DNA of 42,828 nt. Origin: Claveliimonas acetigenes (GTDB lineage Bacteria; Bacillota; Clostridia; Lachnospirales; Lachnospiraceae). Below the pieces are notes generated by a model. It was not told where the DNA came from. It was given only the letters and a program-made list of their open reading frames with translations, and made no database searches. Shown piece by piece: positions 33,572-40,900 of this stretch. Numbering within the stretch: the first letter of the stretch is position 1; each line of letters starts with the position of its first letter. The position numbers and the translations under genes were made by a program. The DNA is taken from the NCBI RefSeq assembly GCF_025567385.1, contig NZ_JAOQJU010000029.1, positions 1 through 42,828 on the forward strand, written 5' to 3'.

Positions 33572-33615
33572 AACCCTTGAAAATCCCGGTAGACGGGCGT
33601 TTTCAAGGGTTTTTT
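33572..33615 (+). terminator. Intrinsic terminator after tsf
   Basis: AACCCTTGAAAA (33572-33583) pairs with TTTTCAAGGGTT (33600-33611) with an inner CCCG/CGGG stem, then a T-run to 33615. Confidence 0.93.
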
Positions 33616-33648
33616 GCGTTCAAAAGAATAAATTTCTTAAAGGTGGAC

Positions 33649-33674
33649 ACCAATATCACGTAGGAGGTATTGGT
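33649..33674 (+). promoter_or_regulatory. Hairpin presenting the DUF3793 ribosome-binding site
   Basis: ACCAATA (33649-33655) and TATTGGT (33668-33674) form a perfect 7-bp stem whose 12-nt loop holds the AGGAGG. The stem ends directly against the ATG at 33675. Confidence 0.45.
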
Positions 33675-34238
33675 ATGCTTGAAAGGTTGATTATCCGGCA
33701 CTGTGCGCCGACTCTGGCGGGTTTAAAAACCGGCAGTGTAATAAATTGCCCTTATAAAGACCGGGAAGAAATTCTTTATGCAGTACAGAATTTAAATCAG
33801 AGACTTTCGTTTTATGGACTGTTTGTGATACCACTGAGGATTTTGGAGAATAAGATTCTGGTTTATCTATATCGTCCGGATAAGTTGACAGAAGATCTGG
33901 CATCTGAAGATGCAGCGGATATTTTAAAAAATTATGGTTATCCGATGGGGGATTTTAGAAAATGTATTGCCCGGCTCTGCAGGAGACTGGAAGAATCAGA
34001 GGAATTTCCTCATGAAATTGGACTTTTTCTTGGTTATCCTTCGGAAGATGTATTGGGATTTATCACCAAACATGCCTGTGATTATAAGTGCGCCGGATAT
34101 TGGAAAGTATATGGTGATGCAAAAAAAGCGGAGCGAATATTTGAACAGTATAGGAAATGTACGGAGCTATATTGTTTACAGTGGGAAAAGGGAAAGAGCA
34201 TTGAACAGCTGGCTGCTCAGGGTTTTCCGTTTTGGTAG
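33675..34238 (+). CDS. DUF3793 family protein
   Basis: A 187-residue soluble protein with no signal peptide. I recognise the DUF3793 pattern, from memory: an N-terminal HCAPTLAGLKTGSV, a central LVYLYRP, then IGLFLGYPSEDVLGFI and a C-terminal CAGYWKVYGDAKKAERIF followed by YRKCTELY. The function is unknown. Conserved Cys and His residues (HC at 9-10, HACDYKC near 132) might bind a metal or be redox-active; this is speculation. It stands alone between the tsf terminator and the convergent regulator gene, 13 nt from the latter's end. Confidence 0.8.
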   Translation: MLERLIIRHCAPTLAGLKTGSVINCPYKDREEILYAVQNLNQRLSFYGLFVIPLRILENKILVYLYRPDKLTEDLASEDAADILKNYGYPMGDFRKCIARLCRRLEESEEFPHEIGLFLGYPSEDVLGFITKHACDYKCAGYWKVYGDAKKAERIFEQYRKCTELYCLQWEKGKSIEQLAAQGFPFW

Positions 34239-34240
34239 AA

Positions 34241-34265
34241 CAGGCGGCTCTTTAAGAACCGCCTG
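34241..34265. terminator. Shared hairpin between convergent 3' ends
   Basis: CAGGCGG (34241-34247) and CCGCCTG (34259-34265) form a 7-bp GC-rich stem covering the end of the regulator gene and the gap. No T-tract on either strand, so termination is uncertain. Confidence 0.4.
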
Positions 34266-34983
34266 CATTGTATTCGTCCTCCCGCATACGGTATCCGATG
34301 CCCACTTCTGTGAAGATGTATTTTGGCTCTGCGGGATTTTCTTCTAATTTACGCCGGATATTCGCCATATTTACACGGAGAATTTTGTTATTGTTCTTAT
34401 CAGAATAAGGCCCCCAGATGTGTGTCATAAGGGCACCGTAGGTAATAACCTTTCCGGAATTCTGTGCAAGCAGTGATACGATTCTGTATTCAACAGGGGT
34501 CAGGTGGATGGGGACACCGTGAAATTTTACAATCCGTTTGTCAAAATCAATCATTAATGCATCTGCCTGATAGGGGCGTTTATAGAATTCAGAATGATTC
34601 CGCAGACGATTGCTGTGCCGCAGAGAGGCGCGGATCCTTGCCAATAGTTCCGATGTACCGAATGGCTTGGTAATATAATCATCTGCCCCGGCATCCAGGG
34701 CATCGACTTTCTCCTTTTCCTGAGTACGGGCAGAGACGACGATAATAGGCACGCTGGACCAGTTTCGTACCTCCCGGATAATGGAGAGTCCATCCATATC
34801 AGGAAGCCCAAGATCCAGAAGAACAATGTCAGGACATTGAGAATTGATGACAGATAATCCTTCTGTGCCCGATGAAGCTTGCAGTGGTTTATAGTGGTGT
34901 GATTTTAAACATTTACAAATGATGTCCGAAATATTGGTTTCATCTTCGATTATCAGTACGGTAAATTTTGTTGCTGTATTCAA
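34252..34983 (-). CDS. KdpE-like response regulator
   Basis: A 243-residue OmpR-family regulator. The receiver domain has EDE at 13-15, Asp57 in LLDLGLPDMDG and Lys in ITKPF. The winged helix (about 140-235) has HLTPVEYRIVSLLAQNSGKV, ALMTHIWGP and VNMANIRRKL, with the KdpE-typical IFTEVGIGYRM end. The start is a TTG at 34983 behind AAGGAGG, overlapping the kinase stop. KdpE controls the KdpFABC potassium pump, but no pump genes lie in this window, so the target may be elsewhere or different. Confidence 0.9.
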   Translation of the reverse strand: MNTATKFTVLIIEDETNISDIICKCLKSHHYKPLQASSGTEGLSVINSQCPDIVLLDLGLPDMDGLSIIREVRNWSSVPIIVVSARTQEKEKVDALDAGADDYITKPFGTSELLARIRASLRHSNRLRNHSEFYKRPYQADALMIDFDKRIVKFHGVPIHLTPVEYRIVSLLAQNSGKVITYGALMTHIWGPYSDKNNNKILRVNMANIRRKLEENPAEPKYIFTEVGIGYRMREDEYNAGGS

Positions 34984-36065
34984 GATAACGAATCCTCCTT
35001 TGGCAGTGTAAACATAAATTCGGCGCCTTTGTCATGATTCAATGCTGTGATGGAACCGGCATGGGCGGTAATGATTGTCTTGCAGATGGACAGGCCGATT
35101 CCCATGCCTCTGTGTGCATCAGGAGTGGCGGTGTTTCGGGCACTGCTGCCGTCGAATATAACGGGCAGAAGCGAAGGGGAGATTCCTTTTCCGTAGTCCC
35201 GGATACAGAATACAACGGAAGTGGGGGAATCAATGACTGTCAGGTCGATTGGCTGGCTGCTGGATGAGTGCACGCATGCATTATCTAACAAATTAATAAT
35301 TACCTGCTCAATCAGCAGTGGATCCATGGGAAGAATAATATAATCTTCCGGGATGGAAACCCTGACAGAGGCTTCTGGACACCTTTTTTTAAAGCGCTGG
35401 ATGGCCTCAGAAATCACTTCTTCTACGATTTCAGGGGATTTATTTACTTTTGCAGACTCGGAATCTTTAATCCGCGTAACCGACAAAAGATTCTCTACCA
35501 TATTTAACAGCCAATTTGCATCGTCGCGAATCTGTTTTACCAGTGTTGTTTTTTCTTCTGCATTCAAGGAATCCGGAAATTCCAGATAAGAGTCGGATGT
35601 CCCGATTATACTGGTAAGCGGTGTGCGCAGGTCGTGGGAAATCGCACGGAGAAGATTCGCGCGCATTTTTTCTTTTTCTGCTTTGTTGATGATTTCTTCA
35701 CGTTCTGCAAGCAGTGCCGCCTGTATTTTCAAATGGCTGGTTGTTGCGCTGGTAATCAGGGTAATCGTCAGTGTAAGAATGAAAGATACCGGATACCCGG
35801 ACAACGTAAAATTGAGATTAAAATAAGGGTATGTAAAAAAATAGTTTATACAGATAACGCTAAATAAGGCGAAAACAATTCCGTACCAATATCCGTTGGT
35901 GTATCTTGCAGTTAAAATTAATGCTAAAATATAGATCAAGGCGATATTTGCAGAATTGATATTTGCAAATTTAAAGGCCAGGAAAGCTAATGCGGTTGAT
36001 ATCAGCATGAAAAGAAGCATAAGTGTAATGCTGTAATATTTTTTCTCTTGGTACTTTTTGAACAT
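34980..36065 (-). CDS. DUF4118 sensor histidine kinase (short KdpD-like)
   Basis: A 361-residue kinase. Four tightly packed helices (about 11-33, 38-53, 60-76, 92-108) form the DUF4118 membrane module of KdpD. HisKA carries SHDLRTPL with His144, and HATPase_c has NLLDNACVHS, DYGKGIS and GMGIGLSICK. It lacks the large cytoplasmic N-terminal KdpD and USP domains of classic KdpD, so potassium or c-di-AMP sensing through those domains is not possible here. The frame opens at TTG 36071, but GGAGG with 7-nt spacing selects ATG 36065. It is translationally coupled to the regulator. Confidence 0.9.
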   Translation of the reverse strand: MFKKYQEKKYYSITLMLLFMLISTALAFLAFKFANINSANIALIYILALILTARYTNGYWYGIVFALFSVICINYFFTYPYFNLNFTLSGYPVSFILTLTITLITSATTSHLKIQAALLAEREEIINKAEKEKMRANLLRAISHDLRTPLTSIIGTSDSYLEFPDSLNAEEKTTLVKQIRDDANWLLNMVENLLSVTRIKDSESAKVNKSPEIVEEVISEAIQRFKKRCPEASVRVSIPEDYIILPMDPLLIEQVIINLLDNACVHSSSSQPIDLTVIDSPTSVVFCIRDYGKGISPSLLPVIFDGSSARNTATPDAHRGMGIGLSICKTIITAHAGSITALNHDKGAEFMFTLPKEDSLS

Positions 36066-36101
36066 TTTCAAACCTCCGATATGTTGGATTCTTATATGTC
36101 T

Positions 36102-36129
36102 ATTTTAAAGTATTTTAAAAATAAGGCAA
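36102..36129 (-). promoter_or_regulatory. promoter of the DUF4118 kinase-regulator pair
   Basis: Minus strand: TTGCCT (36129-36124), 16 bp, TAAAAT (36107-36102). Upstream on the same side lies CTTAGC-N5-CTTAAC (36154-36170, plus-strand reading), an 11-bp-period pair that could bind the OmpR-type regulator. Confidence 0.4.
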
Positions 36130-36183
36130 GACAGAGCAGATTTTTCCATGTATCTTAGCGAAAACTTAACACAAAAGAATTTC

Positions 36184-36212
36184 TTGCTAATATGGATAGG
36201 CAATGCTATAAT
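36184..36212 (+). promoter_or_regulatory. sigma-A promoter of the dus gene
   Basis: TTGCTA (36184-36189), 17 bp, consensus TATAAT (36207-36212) with TG-C in front (extended -10). Confidence 0.75.
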
Positions 36213-36248
36213 TTTCTGGAAATACAAGAATAAGGATTGATAGAGAAT

Positions 36249-37226
36249 ATGCATTACTATTATGCGCCAATGGAAGGAATTACCGGCTACATACAGCGGA
36301 ATGCCTGCCACAGATTCTTCCCGGGCATTGATAAATATTTTACGGCATTTATTGCACCCAATCAGCGGGGACATTTCAGTTCAAAAGAAAAGAATGACAT
36401 TTTGCCGGAACACAATGAAGGGATCTGCCTTGTTCCTCAGATTTTGACTAATCGGGAGGACGACTTCTTGCTGACGGTGAAGAAGCTGAAACAGTATGGA
36501 TATGAGGAAGTAAATCTTAACTTGGGCTGCCCTTCCAAAACAGTGGTATCAAAGTTCCGTGGTTCGGGTTTTCTGGCAAAACCGGAAGAGTTGGATCGGT
36601 TTCTGGAAAGTATTTTTTCGAAAGCAGATATAAAGATTTCGATTAAGACAAGGATTGGAAAAGATGACCCGGAAGAATGGATGAGATTGCTGGAGATTTA
36701 TAATAAATATCCATTAGAGGAGTTGATTGTCCATCCAAGAACACAGAAAGATTTTTATAAAAATTCCCCGAATCTGGATGTGTTTGAAGAGATGTTTAAG
36801 CACAGCAAATGTCCTGTTTGTTATAATGGAGATTTATTTATAAAACGGGATTTTCTTAAATGGAAAGAACGCTTTCCACTGGTGGATACAGTGATGATTG
36901 GCAGGGGGCTTTTGATAAATCCCGGACTTATCGGGTTGATTGAAGAAGGCAGTATGCCAAAAAAGGAGCGGCTTTTTGCCTATCATAATCAGATTTATGA
37001 GGATTATCGAAACATTATGTATGGGGACAGAAATGTACTATTTAAGATGAAAGAACTTTGGATTTATATGATTCACAGCTTTACGAATCCGAAAAAGTAT
37101 GCTAAGAGAATCCGAAAAGCTGAGAAGCTTGCAGCTTATGAGGATGCAGTCAGTGATTTATTTAACGAACAGGAGCTTGTGGAAGATGGAAGGGAAAGTG
37201 GTTCGTCTGTATACGCGTCAGAATGA
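36249..37226 (+). CDS. tRNA-dihydrouridine synthase
   Basis: A 325-residue flavoenzyme (Dus family) that reduces uridines in tRNA D-loops using FMN and NADPH. The TIM barrel opens with YYAPMEGITGYIQR. The catalytic Cys is Cys94 in NLNLGCPSKTVVSKF. ISIKTRIG, LIVHPRTQKDFY, CYNGDLF and TVMIGRGLLINPGL are the FMN and RNA contact blocks. It resembles the shorter DusC/DusA-like group found in Clostridia rather than DusB next to a nitrogen regulator. ATG 36249 is chosen because the TTG at 36237 abuts the ribosome-binding site. Its last 41 nt overlap the next gene in another frame. Confidence 0.93.
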   Translation: MHYYYAPMEGITGYIQRNACHRFFPGIDKYFTAFIAPNQRGHFSSKEKNDILPEHNEGICLVPQILTNREDDFLLTVKKLKQYGYEEVNLNLGCPSKTVVSKFRGSGFLAKPEELDRFLESIFSKADIKISIKTRIGKDDPEEWMRLLEIYNKYPLEELIVHPRTQKDFYKNSPNLDVFEEMFKHSKCPVCYNGDLFIKRDFLKWKERFPLVDTVMIGRGLLINPGLIGLIEEGSMPKKERLFAYHNQIYEDYRNIMYGDRNVLFKMKELWIYMIHSFTNPKKYAKRIRKAEKLAAYEDAVSDLFNEQELVEDGRESGSSVYASE

Positions 37227-37773
37227 TAAGACGTTGTATCAATTAAAAAGAGATGGCAGGATTATTAATCAGAGAGTTTATGTAGAGATGCATTTTGGAG
37301 ATATTGCTCCTCTTTTTATGGAAAGCTATGACTGGTTTACGAAAGAGGCGGCAAAGATAGTCCCGAAGCCGGAAGATGTACACGCGCCTATCTGGTGTTC
37401 CATCAGCGTGGAGAATTGTCTGAAGCCTATAGAGGGGACGGTTGTCTATGAGCTGGAGGTGCCGGAAGAACGGGTGATATATTTTGATGAGGCAAAATGG
37501 GATTATGTGCTAAATCGGATTTATCTCCCGAAGGATGCCAAAGACGGCGAGAGATATAAGAAATATTTGAAGGATATTGGTGTAGTTAATGGATTTGAGT
37601 TCTTCCAGGGAAGATATAAAGGGATGTATCCGGAAGAAGAAGAGCGGATTATGGATAGCTGGCAGAGAGTATTTGAAATCGATAACTGGACAATATTTAA
37701 TGTGTGTGGCAATTTATGGGAAATCAGACAGGAATGGGTGAAGAGGATCGTATATCCCGGAGAAAAATTGTGA
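37186..37773 (+). CDS. DUF3841 family protein
   Basis: A 195-residue soluble protein. It starts MEGKVVRLYTRQNDK, with later blocks VPKPEDVHAPIWCSISVENC, DEAKWDYVLNRIYLP and CGNLWEIRQEWVKRIV. I recognise it as DUF3841 from memory; the function is unknown. The ATG at 37186 lies 10 nt after AGGAG and 41 nt inside the end of the dus gene. A GTG at 37198 is an alternative start closer to the conserved LYTRQ. The overlap implies co-translation with dus. No terminator was seen; the 173-bp AT-rich gap after it holds no convincing promoter. Confidence 0.78.
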   Translation: MEGKVVRLYTRQNDKTLYQLKRDGRIINQRVYVEMHFGDIAPLFMESYDWFTKEAAKIVPKPEDVHAPIWCSISVENCLKPIEGTVVYELEVPEERVIYFDEAKWDYVLNRIYLPKDAKDGERYKKYLKDIGVVNGFEFFQGRYKGMYPEEEERIMDSWQRVFEIDNWTIFNVCGNLWEIRQEWVKRIVYPGEKL

Positions 37774-37946
37774 CAAGTATTATACTTTTTGCAGATATTT
37801 ATACATTAATTAAGGAAAAGGCGAAGAATAAAATCTTTGTCTTTTTTTTTGCCAAAAATATTACCAAATATTCAAAAAAATTACATATGAAAATTTTTAA
37901 ATAGAGAATAAAATAAAAAACGGAATATAATAAAGGAGGAAAGAAA

Positions 37947-40900
37947 ATGAGAAAAAAATTTAAGAAATTAGTGTCTCTTTTGCTGATAGCAGGAATGATT
38001 TTTTCATTCATGCCGATTAATGCATCAAAGACAGTAAAGGCTGAGGAGACAGATCTGATTGCCAGATATCCGCTTGTGTCGGATATAAAGGACGTATCGG
38101 GAAATGGAAATGACGCCATTATTTTGAAAGAAGCAGATGGCGTTACTTTTACGGGAGGCGCATTAACTCTTGCCGGAGGAACCAGCACCAGTAAGAATTA
38201 TGTGTCGCTGCCGGAGGGATTATTTGATAATCAGAATGAACTGACTGTCTCTATGTGGATTAAGAATAATAATACGAAGAAAAACACATCGGCTTTTTCA
38301 TTCTGCGGAACGACAAAGAAGGGAAATTATCCGAAACATTATTTTATTCTGAATCCCAGTAATCCTGACGGATATTATAAGGCAGTATTTACAGATCCTG
38401 AAGCAGAGAGCACAGCGAATCCATGGGCAACAGAGGTCGGAGTAAATAACTCTAAGAATAATAGTGTGATGACCTCCGACCGGATGAATCAGTGGCTGTA
38501 TTATACAGTGACAATCAGTGAAAATAGTATTAGCGGTTATCTGGATGGAGAATTGCTTGGTTCAGATAACATTTCTAATATAACGGTATCTGATTTTGGA
38601 GAAAATATTCTTTCATATATTGGAAAATCTGATTATGCAGATGATACCTTTGCCGGAAGTTTCCGGGATTTGAGAATCTATGGAAAAGAAATGAATGAAG
38701 GAGAGGTTGCCGGATTATATGCAGAAGCGTTAGAGATTCAGCAGGTACAGGAAGCAAAGACAACATTGAATTTAAAGAATGGCGCGATGGTGTGCGATAA
38801 TCTGAGTCTTCCGTTAAGTTCCGGAGCTTGCAGCATCGTGTGGGAATCAGATAATACAAAGGCGCTTGAGAATGACGGAACAGTTCATTTTCAGGATAAG
38901 AGTGTATCTGTTAAATTAACGGCTGTCATAAAAAGCGGCTCTTATTCTGAGACGATTGAATTTGAACTAACAGTGCCAACTGCGTCTGAAGCGAAGGGCG
39001 AAAAGTATCGTACAAGGCTTTCGATTCCTGCTTATATATCTGAAGATCTCCAGAAAGAAGTAGATGGACAGGAAATTGTGTGGTCTTGTGTTCCAGAAGG
39101 ATTGATTGCGAGCGATGGTAAGGTTACCAGACCGTCAAAAGACACTGACGCGACGGTAACGGCAACTATCGCTGATGCTGAAATTACTAAAAATGTTAAG
39201 GTAATGGCAGAGGGCGGACAGGTTTTAAGTTATGTGATTCAAGGCGGCAACCTGTATGAAAACACAGGGGATCTTTTGGCGTCTTCAGACAGCAGGCGTT
39301 CAGATGCGTTGTTCCTTGCAGCGAAAACGACAGAAGAAGAGTCTTATACAGAGCTAAATAAAGGAAAAGCTGTAGTCTATGTGAAGTGGGATGGAGCTCA
39401 GAAAGCGAACCCTGATAATCAGATGGGGTCTCCGATATTGTTTAGAAAGGCTGATGGAAGCCTGGCCGTTGCAGCGTCAGGAAATAACAACAAAAATGGC
39501 ATTTATGTATGGGATACACAGGACAATATGGCATTTACAAACGAGAGGTTTCTGACACTTGCAGATGCAGGAACAAAAGTTCAGAATCCTTCTGTCATCT
39601 ATGATAGTATGAGCGGTGGATATAAGATTTTCTGGCAGGATCAAAATGATAAGACTTACGTAAGTCTTATGACAGATTTGAAAAATGGGACAGTGCCGGA
39701 ACAGACGGTAGAAACTGTTTATAATAAAGAAATCGTATCTGGCGTTCTTCCGTCTAATGCTGTAAAAAATGAAGCGTCGGTATTTGAAGCAAGTGCATCT
39801 GAATATGAAGCAATTATAAAGAAGTACGGAAATGTTTACAATACGGAAGTAGAAACTGTAAATATTGAGGCGAAGCCGGGAGAGTCAGTTGAATTACCGG
39901 AGACGGTTAAGGCTTCTTACAGTGACGGCAGTACCAAGAATCTGGGTGTTGTCTGGGATGAAGAAGAACTGAAAGCACTTGATTCCGGCAAGGAAGGTGT
40001 TTATGAAGTTACCGGTACGGTACAACAGGATGCTTATACTTATCCATTTATTGAAGAACGGGCAGATCCTCATGTATTCTATAATGAAGATGACGGTTAT
40101 TATTATGCTACCGGTTCTTATTATGAAGAAAATATGACAGCGCCTTCTTGTGCCCAGTCCTACCGTAAGCTGGATATTCGCCGTGCCAAGACAATTGAGG
40201 GACTGAAAACGGCAAAAGAGCATTATATTCTGGAATCAGAAACAGGAGACAGATGGGGCGGATTTATCTGGGCACCGGAATTTCATAAGATTAATGGTAC
40301 TTGGTACTGCCTGGTTGGAGCTCATGATTTTGGGACGTCAGGAGTACCGGCAAATATTAATTGGAATAGTGCTCACTGGTGCAGCAAGTCTATTTTAATT
40401 CCGTATGAGGGAACGGATGAACAGATGAAAGAAGGCGGGATGCTGGATGCAAAACAGTGGGGCGAGCCGATCATACTAAACAACTCTCCGTCTTTTGATG
40501 TGTCTTATTACGAAGATGAAGCGGGTCAGGGATATTATGTAATGCCGCAGAGTGCGCAGATATCCATCGTAAAAGCACAGGGAGGCGATGGCGTGATTCC
40601 ACAGCCGACAGGCAGCAGGGTTGTGATAAAATCCGGCGAGTGGCCGTGGGAATACGGGGTTTATGAAGGAAGTATCACAGCTTCAAATCCAGAGGGAAAT
40701 GACCAATTAGTTGTAGAAGGACCCTATATGTTTGCTTATGGCGACAAAGTATATATTAGCTATTCGGCGGCAACCGTTGATAAATATTATACATTGGGAC
40801 TTTTGATGGCAGACAAGGGCAGTGATCTTATGGATCCGGCCAGTTGGACTCATGTTACTTATCCTCTGCTAAGTTCTTATGATACCGATGAAGGTGAAAT

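Noticed and set aside
37924..37931. TATAAT at 37926 as the promoter of the GH43 gene
   Set aside because: A start 7 nt downstream would remove the AAAGGAGG ribosome-binding site, and no -35 is present; the AT-rich gap makes a chance match likely.
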